64,000 bases of DNA from Pseudomonadota bacterium (lineage in GTDB: Bacteria; Pseudomonadota; Gammaproteobacteria; Xanthomonadales; Xanthomonadaceae): contig JAEWBY010000041.1 of assembly GCA_023390905.1 (NCBI GenBank), positions 7,328-71,327 of the forward strand. The letters are read 5' to 3'. Shown in pieces: positions 49,369 through 60,864 of this stretch. The notes below the pieces were generated by a model. The model saw only the letters and a program-made list of their open reading frames with translations, ran no database searches and was not told the origin of the DNA. The position numbers and the translations under genes were made by a program. The first letter of the stretch is position 1; every line of letters begins with the position of its first letter.

Positions 49369-51960
49369 ATGTTGGAAGCCTATCGCCACCACGTTGCCGA
49401 GCGCGCCGCGCTGGGCATTCCGCCGCTGCCGCTGACTGCACGGCAGACCGCCGACGTCATCGAACTGCTGAAGGCGCCGCCGGCCGGCGAGGAAGCCTTC
49501 CTGCTCGATCTGATCTCCAACCGCGTGCCAGCCGGCGTGGACGATGCCGCCAAGGTCAAGGCGTCGTACCTGGCCGCGGTCGCCTTCGGCACCGAGAAGA
49601 ACACGCTGATTTCGCGCGCGCGCGCCACCGAACTGCTCGGCACGATGCTGGGCGGCTACAACATCCATCCGCTGGTGGAACTGCTGGATGACGCCGAGGT
49701 CGGCAGCTTCGCCGCCGAAGCGCTCAAGCACACGCTGCTGATGTTCGACGCCTTCCACGACGTCAAGGACAAGGCCGACAAGGGCAACGCGAATGCCAAA
49801 GCCGTACTGCAGAGCTGGGCCGATGCCGAATGGTTCACCAGCAAGCCGGAAGTGCCGCAGAGCCTGACGGTCACCGTGTTCAAGGTGCCGGGCGAGACCA
49901 ATACCGACGATCTCTCGCCCGCGCCCGACGCCACCACCCGGCCGGACATCCCGATGCACGCGCTGGCGATGCTGAAGAACAAGCGCGACGGCGCGCCGTT
50001 CACTCCTGAGGAAGACGGCAAGCGCGGCCCGATCGCCTTCATCCAGTCGCTGGCCGAAAAAGGCCATCCGGTGGCTTACGTGGGCGATGTGGTCGGCACC
50101 GGTTCGAGCCGCAAGTCGGCGACCAACTCGGTGTTGTGGTGGACCGGCGAGAACATTCCCTACATCCCGAACAAGAAGTTCGGCGGTGTCTGCCTGGGCA
50201 GCAAGATCGCGCCGATTTTCTACAACACGATGGAGGACGCCGGCGCGCTGCCGATCGAACTCGACGTGTCGAAGATGGACATGGGCGATGTGATCGAATT
50301 GCGTCCGTATGACGGCAAGGCGCTGAAGAACGGTGAAGTGATCTCCGAGTTCTCGGTGAAGTCCGACGTGCTGTTCGACGAAGTGCGCGCCGGTGGCCGC
50401 ATTCCGTTGATCATCGGTCGCGGTCTGACGGCCAAGGCGCGCGAAGCGCTGGGCCTGCCGCCGTCGATGCTGTTCCGCCTGCCGCAGAATCCGGCCGACA
50501 CCGGCAAGGGCTTCACCCTCGCCCAGAAGATGGTCGGCCGCGCATGCGGACTGGCCGAAGGGCAGGGCATCCGTCCGGGCACCTACTGCGAGCCGAAGAT
50601 GACCTCGGTCGGTTCGCAGGACACCACCGGCCCGATGACCCGCGATGAACTCAAGGATCTGGCCTGCCTCGGTTTCTCGGCCGATCTGGTGATGCAGTCG
50701 TTCTGCCACACCGCGGCCTATCCCAAGCCGGTGGACGTCAAGACGCACCACGAGCTGCCGGCCTTCATCAGCAACCGCGGCGGCATCGCGCTGCGTCCGG
50801 GCGATGGCGTGATCCACAGCTGGCTCAACCGCATGCTGCTGCCGGACACCGTCGGCACCGGCGGCGACTCGCACACGCGCTTCCCGGTGGGTATTTCGTT
50901 CCCGGCCGGCTCGGGCCTGGTGGCGTTCGCCGCCGCCACGGGCGTGATGCCGCTGGACATGCCGGAATCGGTGCTGGTCCGCTTCAAGGGCCAGATGCAG
51001 CCGGGCGTGACGCTGCGCGATCTGGTCAACGCGATTCCGCTGTACGCGATCAAGCAGGGGCTGCTGACCGTGGCCAAGCAGGGCAAGAAGAACATCTTCT
51101 CCGGCCGCATCCTGGAGATCGAAGGCCTGCCGGATCTGAAGGTCGAGCAGGCGTTCGAGCTGTCCGATGCCTCGGCCGAGCGCTCGGCGGCCGGTTGCAC
51201 CGTGCACCTCAACAAGGAGCCGATCATCGAGTACATCAACAGCAACATCACGCTGTTGAAGTGGATGATCGCCGAGGGCTACCAGGATGCGCGCAGCCTG
51301 CAGCGCCGCATCAAGGCGATGGAAGCCTGGCTGGCCAATCCGCAGCTGCTCCAGGCCGACGCCGATGCCGAGTACGCCGCCGTGATCGAGATCGATCTGG
51401 CCGACGTGCACGAGCCCATCGTCGCCTGCCCGAACGATCCGGACGACGTGAAGACCCTGAGCGATGTGGCCGGCGCGACCATCGATGAAGTGTTCATCGG
51501 TTCGTGCATGACCAACATCGGCCACTTCCGCGCCGCTTCCAAGCTGCTGGAAGGCAAGCGCGACATTCCGACCCGCCTATGGGTCGCGCCGCCGACCAAG
51601 ATGGATGCCGCCGAGCTGACCAAGGAAGGCCATTACGGCACGTTCGGTGTCGCCGGTGCGCGCATGGAGATGCCGGGCTGCTCGCTGTGCATGGGCAACC
51701 AGGCGCAGGTGCGCGAAGGCGCGACGGTGTTCTCGACCTCGACCCGCAACTTCCCCAACCGCCTGGGCCGCAACACCAACGTCTATCTCGGCTCGGCCGA
51801 GCTGGCCGCGATCTGCTCGCGTCTGGGCCGCATCCCGAGCAAGGATGAGTACATGGCCGACATCGGCGTCATCAACGCCAACGGCGAGACGATCTATCGC
51901 TACATGAACTTCGATCAGATCGCCGATTACAAGGACGTGGCCGATACCGTCGTGGCCTGA
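49369..51960 (+). CDS. acnB: Aconitate hydratase B
   Basis: Second aconitase, 863 residues, AcnB type, which is often the main growth-phase enzyme and can act as 2-methylisocitrate dehydratase. The HEAT-like N-terminal domain (LEAYRHHVAERAALGIPPLPL) is followed by the swivel domain with GDVVGTGSSRKSATNS and the catalytic domains. The cluster cysteines are in FIGSCMTNIGHFRAA and MPGCSLCMGNQAQV. GGAG precedes the ATG at 49369. An intrinsic terminator lies just after the stop. Confidence 0.97.
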   Translation: MLEAYRHHVAERAALGIPPLPLTARQTADVIELLKAPPAGEEAFLLDLISNRVPAGVDDAAKVKASYLAAVAFGTEKNTLISRARATELLGTMLGGYNIHPLVELLDDAEVGSFAAEALKHTLLMFDAFHDVKDKADKGNANAKAVLQSWADAEWFTSKPEVPQSLTVTVFKVPGETNTDDLSPAPDATTRPDIPMHALAMLKNKRDGAPFTPEEDGKRGPIAFIQSLAEKGHPVAYVGDVVGTGSSRKSATNSVLWWTGENIPYIPNKKFGGVCLGSKIAPIFYNTMEDAGALPIELDVSKMDMGDVIELRPYDGKALKNGEVISEFSVKSDVLFDEVRAGGRIPLIIGRGLTAKAREALGLPPSMLFRLPQNPADTGKGFTLAQKMVGRACGLAEGQGIRPGTYCEPKMTSVGSQDTTGPMTRDELKDLACLGFSADLVMQSFCHTAAYPKPVDVKTHHELPAFISNRGGIALRPGDGVIHSWLNRMLLPDTVGTGGDSHTRFPVGISFPAGSGLVAFAAATGVMPLDMPESVLVRFKGQMQPGVTLRDLVNAIPLYAIKQGLLTVAKQGKKNIFSGRILEIEGLPDLKVEQAFELSDASAERSAAGCTVHLNKEPIIEYINSNITLLKWMIAEGYQDARSLQRRIKAMEAWLANPQLLQADADAEYAAVIEIDLADVHEPIVACPNDPDDVKTLSDVAGATIDEVFIGSCMTNIGHFRAASKLLEGKRDIPTRLWVAPPTKMDAAELTKEGHYGTFGVAGARMEMPGCSLCMGNQAQVREGATVFSTSTRNFPNRLGRNTNVYLGSAELAAICSRLGRIPSKDEYMADIGVINANGETIYRYMNFDQIADYKDVADTVVA

Positions 51961-51993
51961 TGACAGCGACGGCCCGCACGGCATCGCAGACAG

Positions 51994-52019
51994 AAAACCC
52001 GGCTTCGGCCGGGTTTTTT
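51994..52019 (+). terminator. Rho-independent terminator of acnB
   Basis: CCCGGC (51998-52003) pairs with GCCGGG (52008-52013) around a TTCG tetraloop, followed by six Ts. Flanking AAAA extends the stem against the T-run. It lies 33 bases after the acnB stop. Confidence 0.92.
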
Positions 52020-52163
52020 GTGGGGAGGAAAGAGCAGCGCCGAACGGATTGGCCGGTGGATGAGATGGACTTGAAGCCCGGCCTGGCGTCCAGCACGGAG
52101 TAGCCGGACTGGTTTTTCGACAGCCGCATGGCGGATCTATCGTTCCCGCCAAACGGCGCGCGC

Positions 52164-52775
52164 TCAGGGAAGCAGTTGATCGATCGCTTCCAGCATCGCC
52201 TTGCGCGAGAACAGGAAATCCCAGAAGCGCCCGCCAAGCTGCCGCCACAACACGGTCGCGCGCACGGCCGCCAGCAGCAGCGCACGTATTTCCGCCACGA
52301 CACCGGGCTGGCCGAGGTAATGCGGATTGCCCTGGACCATCACGCGCGGCTTCACCTGGCTGAGCGTATCGGCGTACAGGTTGCCCAGGCCGGCGATCAC
52401 TTCCGGATGCGTGCTGCCCTGATCGCGCGCCTGCGCCGCCAGTCTGTCCACGCCCTCGGACACCGCGCCGACGATGCCGCTCTGGCGGATGAAGCGGCGC
52501 TCCAGTTGCATCACCGAGAACGCCAGGCGCGGCAGTGCGTCGTCCTTGTTCTCGCTGATCAGATAACTGCGCAGCAGGCGCAGACCGGGTTGCACCGCGT
52601 GCACGTGGCCGAACACCGCCTGCGTTGTCGCGGCATCGATGCGGAACACGCTGTCCAGCGCGGTCTGCACCACCGAACCATCGGCGTGGCCGGTTTCGGC
52701 GATGCGGCGCACCTGTTGCAGGGCCTGCGCCAGACCGGCCAAGGCGAGGACGCGTTCGGAAAACGGTGGGCTCAA
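52164..52775 (-). CDS. hflD: HflD family protein
   Basis: A 203-residue helical membrane-associated protein of the HflD family (high frequency of lysogenisation). In Escherichia coli it influences phage lambda lysogeny by binding the CII protein; its cellular role is unclear. Family features include VLALAGLAQALQQVRRIAETG at the start, YLISENKDDALPRLAFSVMQLERR, and the C-terminal RALLLAAVRATVLWRQLGGRFWDFLFSR. It overlaps mnmA by 4 bases in the conserved nudJ-mnmA-hflD order. Confidence 0.92.
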   Translation of the reverse strand: MSPPFSERVLALAGLAQALQQVRRIAETGHADGSVVQTALDSVFRIDAATTQAVFGHVHAVQPGLRLLRSYLISENKDDALPRLAFSVMQLERRFIRQSGIVGAVSEGVDRLAAQARDQGSTHPEVIAGLGNLYADTLSQVKPRVMVQGNPHYLGQPGVVAEIRALLLAAVRATVLWRQLGGRFWDFLFSRKAMLEAIDQLLP

Positions 52776-53938
52776 GCAGCTTGCTCCGCGATTCTTCGTT
52801 CGAGAGGGGCATCGGTGCGCACGATGACCGCGCCGCCGAGGCAGAGGTCCCCGTCATACAACACCACCGACTGTCCCGGCGTGACGGCGCGCTGCGGACG
52901 GTCGAAGCGGACTTCCAGTCCGCCATCGTCCTGCACGATCACCTCGCAGGGTTCATCGGCCTGCCGATAACGCGTCTGCGCGGTGCAGGCAAAACGCACG
53001 GCGGGCGCGGCGCCGGCGGTCCAGTGGGCAGGTTCGGACCACAGTCGCTCCGATTGCAGGAACGGACTCTGCGTGTCCTGATCCACGTACAGGATATTGC
53101 GTGCCACGTCCTTGCCGACCACATACCACGGTGCCGCGGGGCGGCCGCGCACGCCGCCGATCTGCAGACCTTCGCGCTGGCCCAGGGTGAAGTAGAAAAC
53201 GCCCGGATGCTCGCCAATCACCACGCCTTCCGGATCCCGCATCTGGCCGCGTTTTGCCGGCAGGTAGCGGCCCAGGAACTCGCGGAAGTCGCGTTCGCCG
53301 ATGAAGCAGATGCCGGTCGAATCCTTCTTGTCGTGGGTCGGCAAACCCGCCTTGCGCGCGACCTCGCGCAGATCCCGCTTCTGCATTTGGCCGATCGGAA
53401 ACAGCGTGGCCGACAACTGCTCCTGCCCCAGTTGATGCAGGAAATAGCTCTGGTCCTTGCTGCGATCCGCGCCGCGCAGCAACTGCCAGCGCCCTCGCTC
53501 AAAACCGATTCGGGCGTAATGGCCGGTGGCGATTTTCTCCGCGCCGAGTTCGCGCGCGGCATCGAGGAAATGCTTGAACTTGACCTCGCGATTGCAGAGG
53601 ACGTCCGGATTCGGCGTGCGGCCAGCGGCGTATTCGGCAAGAAAATGCTCGAACACGCCCTGCCAGTACTCGCTGGAGAAATCGCGGAAATGAAACGGGA
53701 TGCCGAGGCGGCCGCACACGGCCACCGCATCACGGCGATCTTCCTCTGCGCGGCATTCGCCCTTGGCGGGCGTCGAGGCGCCGCCGTCAGCGGCACGCGC
53801 GCTGCCACGCGCATCGTCGTCGGCCCAGTTCTGCATGAAGAGCCCGGCGACCGCCTCGCCGGATTCCACCAGACGCAGGGCGGCCACCGAGGAATCGACG
53901 CCGCCGGAAACGCCGACGATGATGCGCGGAGTGCTCAT
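52772..53938 (-). CDS. mnmA: tRNA 2-thiouridylase MnmA
   Basis: Adds sulfur to uridine 34 of tRNA for Lys, Glu and Gln. The 388-residue protein has the PP-loop VGVSGGVDSSVAALRL, the first catalytic cysteine in NPDVLCNREVKF, the second in STGICFIGERDF and the C-terminal beta barrel. A short insertion near residues 44-62 (DARGSARAADGGASTPAKGEC) is somewhat longer than in enteric MnmA. Both ends overlap neighbouring genes by 4 bases. Confidence 0.96.
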   Translation of the reverse strand: MSTPRIIVGVSGGVDSSVAALRLVESGEAVAGLFMQNWADDDARGSARAADGGASTPAKGECRAEEDRRDAVAVCGRLGIPFHFRDFSSEYWQGVFEHFLAEYAAGRTPNPDVLCNREVKFKHFLDAARELGAEKIATGHYARIGFERGRWQLLRGADRSKDQSYFLHQLGQEQLSATLFPIGQMQKRDLREVARKAGLPTHDKKDSTGICFIGERDFREFLGRYLPAKRGQMRDPEGVVIGEHPGVFYFTLGQREGLQIGGVRGRPAAPWYVVGKDVARNILYVDQDTQSPFLQSERLWSEPAHWTAGAAPAVRFACTAQTRYRQADEPCEVIVQDDGGLEVRFDRPQRAVTPGQSVVLYDGDLCLGGAVIVRTDAPLERRIAEQAA

Positions 53939-54399
53939 GCGATCTGGTGCAGCATGTCCAGCGGATACCGCCGTCCACCGAGATAATCCTGCACGACCTG
54001 CCAGACCAGCGGGCTGCGATGACGCGAATGCGCCTGTTGCAGTTCGGCCGGCGTGAACCAGTGCGTCCGCACGATGCCGTCATCGAGCGGACGCGACGGA
54101 TCATGGCTCACCGGCTCGGCCGCAAAGGCAAAGCGCAGGTAATGCCGGCCGGTTTCGGTCGCGGTCCACTGATAGGCGCCGACGAAGGCGGTCAGGCGCA
54201 CGTCCCACCCGGTTTCCTCGCGGGTCTCGCGCAGTGCGGCTTCGAGCAGCGTTTCGTCCGGCTCCAGGTGGCCGGCCGGCTGGTTCAGCACGAGCCGGCC
54301 GTGGGCGCGTTCTTCGACCAGCAGCAGGCGACCGTCGCGCACCACGACGGTGGCGACGGTGACGTCCGGTTGCCAGAAGCGGCCTTCGCGGTAACTCAT
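53935..54399 (-). CDS. nudJ: Nudix hydrolase NudJ
   Basis: A 154-residue Nudix phosphohydrolase. In Escherichia coli NudJ hydrolyses thiamine pyrophosphates and nucleoside di- and triphosphates. The Nudix box is GHLEPDETLLEAALRETREETGW, matching GX5EX7REUXEEXGU with all acidic residues present. The start at 54399 (MSYREGRFWQPDVTVATVV) matches the family; the longer frame upstream is a shadow. The order nudJ-mnmA-hflD is conserved in gammaproteobacteria. Confidence 0.92.
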   Translation of the reverse strand: MSYREGRFWQPDVTVATVVVRDGRLLLVEERAHGRLVLNQPAGHLEPDETLLEAALRETREETGWDVRLTAFVGAYQWTATETGRHYLRFAFAAEPVSHDPSRPLDDGIVRTHWFTPAELQQAHSRHRSPLVWQVVQDYLGGRRYPLDMLHQIA

Positions 54400-54406
54400 G
54401 CCGGAC

Positions 54407-54889
54407 TCAGTAATCGTCGGACTTGGGATCGTCCGCCAGTTCCGCTTCCATCGCGTCGGCCGAGATGGAGGCCGCGGCGATCGCATCTTCCAGTTCGCCG
54501 GTGCTGGCGTTGGCGGCGATCTTGGCCACGTACACGGCACTGCGTTCCTGCTTGACCCACGAGCCGACGATCAGGCGGTTGGAGGCATCCAGCAGACGGT
54601 TGGCGACGATCGCCGGGAACGAATCCGAAGGCGACTGGTAGGCGTAGGACCAGATTTCCCGGACGCGGAAATTGCCGTAGGTTTCCACCGCCGAGCGCAC
54701 GAACACGATCTGGCTGCGCTCGTCATTCTCGCCGGTGGCCATCAACAGCTTGTAATCGCCGTCCTCGTCCACCTCGTACTCGTAGCCCAGTTCCTTGAGT
54801 TGCTTGGCGATCGTGGGATCGGCATCGGCGGCATGGGCGGGCAGGGTGGCGGCGACAGCCAGGGTGATCGCGAGAACGAGTGGTTTCAT
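54407..54889 (-). CDS. Exported hypothetical protein upstream of nudJ
   Basis: A 160-residue protein with a signal peptide (MKPLVLAITLAVAATLPAHAA). The mature part, with KQLKELGYEYEVDEDGDYKLLM and a QIVFVRSAVETYGNFRVREIW segment, resembles the YbjN-like chaperone fold in layout, but this is a weak impression. An acidic tail (AELADDPKSDDY) ends it. No catalytic residue is evident. It is 7 bases upstream of nudJ on the same strand and is divergent from clpS across 71 bases. Confidence 0.75.
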   Translation of the reverse strand: MKPLVLAITLAVAATLPAHAADADPTIAKQLKELGYEYEVDEDGDYKLLMATGENDERSQIVFVRSAVETYGNFRVREIWSYAYQSPSDSFPAIVANRLLDASNRLIVGSWVKQERSAVYVAKIAANASTGELEDAIAAASISADAMEAELADDPKSDDY

Positions 54890-54960
54890 GGGCGCAGTCC
54901 GTTGAGGAACGCCAATTGTCGGGCAAGCCGCAGGGGCCGTCCAATCCGTATAATCGGCGC

Positions 54961-55281
54961 ATGTCCCGCAAGCATGAAAACGAACGCGACCATGGCCTGA
55001 TGGTCGAGGCGAGCCGGCCCGAGGTCGCGCCGCCGCCCCTCTACCAGGTCCTGCTGTTGAACGATGACTACACCCCCATGGATTTCGTGGTGGTGGTGCT
55101 GCAGCAGTTCTTCGCGATGGACCTGGAAAAGGCCACCCAGATCATGCTCCACGTGCACACCCGGGGCCGCGCCGTCTGCGGCGTCTACACGCGCGAAGTG
55201 GCGGAGTCCAAGGTGGCGCAGGTCAACGAGTTCGCGCGGGTGAACCAGCACCCCTTGCTCTGCACGATGGAAAAATCCTGA
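54961..55281 (+). CDS. clpS: ClpS, N-degron adaptor of ClpAP
   Basis: A 106-residue adaptor that binds proteins with destabilising N-terminal residues and hands them to ClpA. The core is YQVLLLNDDYTPMDFVVVVLQQFF, with the Asp-Asp pair and Met that form the amino-acid pocket, then MLHVHTRGRAVCGVYTREVAESKV. An N-terminal flexible extension is present. I chose the ATG at 54961. clpA follows 124 bases downstream, as in most proteobacteria. Confidence 0.96.
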   Translation: MSRKHENERDHGLMVEASRPEVAPPPLYQVLLLNDDYTPMDFVVVVLQQFFAMDLEKATQIMLHVHTRGRAVCGVYTREVAESKVAQVNEFARVNQHPLLCTMEKS

Positions 55282-55405
55282 CCTTCCAGCGTTCGGGCGC
55301 CTGCGGCCCTGACAAGCCAACGTTTCCTGAACACTGAAATCCGGCCTTGTGATGGAATTTCACGCCACAGGCCGCATATTGTCCGCCTAGGCCCCGGAGG
55401 CGACC

Positions 55406-57685
<2,280 letters not shown>

Positions 57686-57707
57686 CGGGCCCTCAGTGCC
57701 GGACAAC

Positions 57708-57736
57708 AAAAAGGCAGCCGAAAGGCTGCCTTTTTT
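57708..57736. terminator. Bidirectional terminator between clpA and infA
   Basis: GGCAGCC (57713-57719) pairs with GGCTGCC (57724-57730) around GAAA. Six Ts follow on the plus strand and a run of five As precedes it, which gives Ts on the minus strand. It can therefore stop transcripts from both clpA and infA. Confidence 0.93.
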
Positions 57737-57754
57737 ATCAGACACTTGCCGCAA

Positions 57755-57973
57755 TTACTTCATGCGGTAGGTGATGCGACCCTTGGTGAGATCGTAGGGG
57801 GTCATTTCGACCTTCACCTTGTCGCCGGTCAGGATGCGGATGTAGTTCTTGCGCATGCGGCCGGAGATGTGGGCGATGATTTCGTGCCCGTTTTCCAGCT
57901 TGACCCGGAACATGGTGTTCGGCAGGGTTTCAGTCACCGTGCCTTCGAATTCGATGGAATCGTCTTTCGACAT
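57755..57973 (-). CDS. infA: Translation initiation factor IF-1
   Basis: A 72-residue single OB-fold protein that binds the ribosomal A site during initiation. The sequence SKDDSIEFEGTVTETLPNTMF to the end GRITYRMK matches IF-1 over its full length. It is encoded next to aat, a conserved pairing. Confidence 0.97.
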   Translation of the reverse strand: MSKDDSIEFEGTVTETLPNTMFRVKLENGHEIIAHISGRMRKNYIRILTGDKVKVEMTPYDLTKGRITYRMK

Positions 57974-58058
57974 GCAGACCTGTGATGTGCGGCCGGATCG
58001 GCCGGGGCGATAAAGTCCGCGATTGTACGCCGGACCGGCTCACGGCGCAAAAAAACCG

Positions 58059-58814
58059 TTAACGGCCGCTTGGCGTGCCCAACCGTGAGGCGGGCCAACG
58101 GCCGAATGCCGTGGTCCAGCGCCCGTCCCGACCGGGAAGCGCGACCTGCCGGCCGACGCATTCCAGAAAGCGCGCGCGCGGCCAATGCTCCGCGCCGAGC
58201 GAGAGCAGGTGATCGTTTTCCACCTGGGCGTCAATCAGCGGCCAGTTCCACTCGGCCAGCAGGGAGGCCAGCGCGGCGAGGGCGATCTTCGAACCGCCGC
58301 TGGCACCGCTGAACATGCTCTCGCCGAAAAACATCTGCCCGATCGCCACGCCGTAGATGCCGCCGACCAGACAATCCTCGTCCAGCACCTCCACCGAATG
58401 GGCATGCCCGAGCTGATGCAGCGTGATGTACGCCGCCATCATTTCGTCGGTGATCCACGTACCGGACTGACCCGGACGCGGGGCGCGGGCGCAGGCCTGG
58501 ATCACGTCGGCGAAGCGAGTGTCGGCGGTGACGTGCCACGTGCTGCCGCGCAGGTGCCGACGGAAGCGCGAGGACAGGTGCACACCGTTCGTGCGGAAGA
58601 CCATGCGTGGATCGGGCGACCACCAGAGCGGGAGCTGGCCTTCAGAAAACCACGGAAAAATGCCCGCGCGGTAGGCGTTGAGCAGTCGCGGCACACTCAG
58701 ATCGCCACCAACGGCGAGCAAACCGTCCGGCTCGCGCAGCGCCAGCGCAGGCGGGGGAAACGGCGCGTGCGGATCGGCGGGGAGGAGAAACGGGCGCAGG
58801 TTCGCTGGCGTCAT
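58059..58814 (-). CDS. aat: Leucyl/phenylalanyl-tRNA-protein transferase
   Basis: Attaches Leu or Phe to N-terminal Lys or Arg of proteins, creating N-degrons for ClpS-ClpAP. The 251-residue protein has the family motifs LLAVGGDLSVPRLLNAYRAGIFPWF, WWSPDPRMVF, GTWITDEMMAAY and GQMFFGESMFS. The start at 58814 (MTPANLRPFLL) overlaps the upstream gene's stop by 4 bases. The encoded substrates' reader and protease, clpS and clpA, lie 0.4-3.8 kb away in this window. Confidence 0.96.
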   Translation of the reverse strand: MTPANLRPFLLPADPHAPFPPPALALREPDGLLAVGGDLSVPRLLNAYRAGIFPWFSEGQLPLWWSPDPRMVFRTNGVHLSSRFRRHLRGSTWHVTADTRFADVIQACARAPRPGQSGTWITDEMMAAYITLHQLGHAHSVEVLDEDCLVGGIYGVAIGQMFFGESMFSGASGGSKIALAALASLLAEWNWPLIDAQVENDHLLSLGAEHWPRARFLECVGRQVALPGRDGRWTTAFGRWPASRLGTPSGR

Positions 58815-59956
58815 CCCGCGTCCGTCCCCGCGGACTTGAACGGCGAATGCGCGGCGAGCGTGCGCGCGTACCGCTGGATGCCGCGCGTTTCCTCGGCGCA
58901 CCATTCGCGCAGCGCTTCGCGGAACTGCGGGTGGGCGATCCAGTGCCGGCTGCGCACGAAAGCAGGCCGAAAGCCGCGCGCGATCTTGTGTTCGCCCTGC
59001 GCGCCGGGCTCGAATACGCCCAAGCCTTCGCGCAGGCAGTAGTCGATGCCCTGGTAATAGCAGGTTTCGAAATGCAGGCCGGAGAGGTTCGCGCGCGCGC
59101 CCCAGTAGCGTCCGTACAAGGTATCGCCCCCGCGCAGGCACAAGGCCCCCGCGACGGCCTGGCCTTCATGTTCGGCGATGAACATCACCAGTTGCCGGGG
59201 CATCGTACGTGCCAGGTGGCGGAAGAAGTCCAGCGTGAGCGCGGGCGAATTGCCGTAATCGCGGAAGGTCAGCAGGTAGAACGCGAACATCGTCTGCAGA
59301 TCCTCATCGCTGGCTTCGTCACCGTGCACGACGCGGAAGCCGACGCCGGCACGTTCGACCTTGGCGCGCTCCTGGCGGATGTTCTTGCGGTGCTTGTGAT
59401 CGAAGGCCGACAGGAAATCCGCGAATTCCCGCCAACCGGCCTCGTTGCGCCAGTGGTACTGCACGTCGGCGCGCGGCAACCAATCCGCACCGAACGCGGT
59501 GTCTTCCTCCGCGGTATGGAAATTGACATGCACCGAGGACAGCGCTGCATCGTCGGCGCGAGCGATCATGGCTTGAAGCAGGGCGTGGCGGCCTGAGGCA
59601 TCGCGCGCCAGCAGTCGCGGGCCGGTGACGGGTGAGTAGGGCACGGCGAACAACCATTTCGGGAAGTAATCGAGCCCGTTGCGTGCGTAGGCGTGCGCCC
59701 ACGCATGATCGAACACGAATTCGCCGTGCGAATTGTCCTTGAGATAGCCGGGCGCCGCGGCGATCAGCCGGCCATGCTCACGCAGGCACAGATGGCGCGG
59801 CGTCCAGCCCCAGTCGCCGCGCAGGCAGCCGTGGCGTTCCAGGCCGTCGAGAAACGCGTGGGCGACGAAGGGATTGGTTCCGCCGTGCAGGGCGTCCCAT
59901 TCGGCTGCGTCCACAGCGCCCAGCGAATCCAGCACTTGAACGTCCACGCCTGTCAT
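58811..59956 (-). CDS. GNAT-like acyltransferase of the DUF482 (COG3146) type
   Basis: A 381-residue cytoplasmic protein of the GNAT/FemX-like superfamily. The N-terminal part has TNPFVAHAFLDGLERHGCLR; the C-terminal part has FIAEHEGQAVAGALCLRGGDTLYGRYWG and ETCYYQGIDYCLREGLGVFEPGAQGEHKIARGFRP. These are hallmarks of COG3146 proteins, sometimes labelled peptidoglycan-related, whose substrate is unknown. It is translationally coupled to aat downstream and to the phosphoesterase upstream by 4-base overlaps. Because aat is also a GNAT-fold aminoacyl transferase, a related tRNA-dependent activity is possible, but not shown. Confidence 0.85.
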   Translation of the reverse strand: MTGVDVQVLDSLGAVDAAEWDALHGGTNPFVAHAFLDGLERHGCLRGDWGWTPRHLCLREHGRLIAAAPGYLKDNSHGEFVFDHAWAHAYARNGLDYFPKWLFAVPYSPVTGPRLLARDASGRHALLQAMIARADDAALSSVHVNFHTAEEDTAFGADWLPRADVQYHWRNEAGWREFADFLSAFDHKHRKNIRQERAKVERAGVGFRVVHGDEASDEDLQTMFAFYLLTFRDYGNSPALTLDFFRHLARTMPRQLVMFIAEHEGQAVAGALCLRGGDTLYGRYWGARANLSGLHFETCYYQGIDYCLREGLGVFEPGAQGEHKIARGFRPAFVRSRHWIAHPQFREALREWCAEETRGIQRYARTLAAHSPFKSAGTDAG

Positions 59957-60846
59957 CGTTGCAGCTCGAGCACGTCGATGACCGGCGGATTGAACAGCCG
60001 CAACGGCAGACCGACTTCCCCCACGCCGGCCGTGGTGAACACGCGGACCGGCCCCTGCGGCGTGTGCGCCCATTGTTCGCCGCGATCGAAGCCATGCTCG
60101 GTCGGTATCACCTTGCGATAGAGCCACGGGATGCGGATCTGCCCACCGTGCGTGTGGCCGGCGAGCATCAGACGCGTGCTGCGCGGGGATAGTTGCATCG
60201 CCGAATCGGGATTGTGGGCGACCACGATCCACGGTCCCTCACCTTCATGGGCAAGAAACCCCGGATCGTCCTTGCCTGCCCAGCGATCCCCCAGTCCGGC
60301 CAGCCGATAGCCGCGCAGCGGCACGCTGCGACCCTCGATGATCTGCACGCCATGCGCCGCCAGCGCCGCGCGCAACGCGCGATCGATGTCCGGCCCCGGC
60401 CGCTGTTGATCATGATTGCCCAGCACCGCATACACCGGCGCCTTCACGCGCGCGAGCGGCGCGAACAGGTCGTGCAGCGATTGCTGCTGCGGCTCATAGG
60501 TAAGGTCGCCCGCGATCACGACCGCATCCACGGGCAGCGTGTTGATCCGATCGACCACGCGTTCGAGAAACGCGCGGTCCTTGTAGACGCCCAGATGAAT
60601 GTCGCTGATCAGCGCCAGCCGCGCATCCACCCCCGTGCCGCGCAGTTCGGTATACGCGATGCGGATGATCTGCGGTTCGACGAAACGCGCCCAGACGAAC
60701 AGCAGAGCGCCCAGCAGCAGGAAGCCGGCGAACGCACGCTGTCCGCGCCGCCGCAGCCGCCACAGCCGCCACAGCATCCAGACGATGAACGGCCACGCGA
60801 GCCAACTGGCGTGGTACAGGCACTGTTTGACGAGGATTTTGTCCAC
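59953..60846 (-). CDS. Membrane-anchored metallophosphoesterase
   Basis: A 297-residue calcineurin-like phosphoesterase. Two N-terminal hydrophobic segments (about 12-28 and 38-58) anchor it. The metal-binding motifs are in order: LISDIHLGVYKD, VIAGDLTYEP, VLGNHDQQ, VVAHNPD and AGHTHGGQIRIP. It resembles YaeI-type phosphodiesterases. The substrate is unknown. It overlaps the GNAT gene by 4 bases and follows trxB by 18 bases, so trxB, this gene, the GNAT gene and aat may form one transcript. Confidence 0.88.
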   Translation of the reverse strand: MDKILVKQCLYHASWLAWPFIVWMLWRLWRLRRRGQRAFAGFLLLGALLFVWARFVEPQIIRIAYTELRGTGVDARLALISDIHLGVYKDRAFLERVVDRINTLPVDAVVIAGDLTYEPQQQSLHDLFAPLARVKAPVYAVLGNHDQQRPGPDIDRALRAALAAHGVQIIEGRSVPLRGYRLAGLGDRWAGKDDPGFLAHEGEGPWIVVAHNPDSAMQLSPRSTRLMLAGHTHGGQIRIPWLYRKVIPTEHGFDRGEQWAHTPQGPVRVFTTAGVGEVGLPLRLFNPPVIDVLELQR

Positions 60847-60864
60847 GTCGGCCGATGGCGAGGC

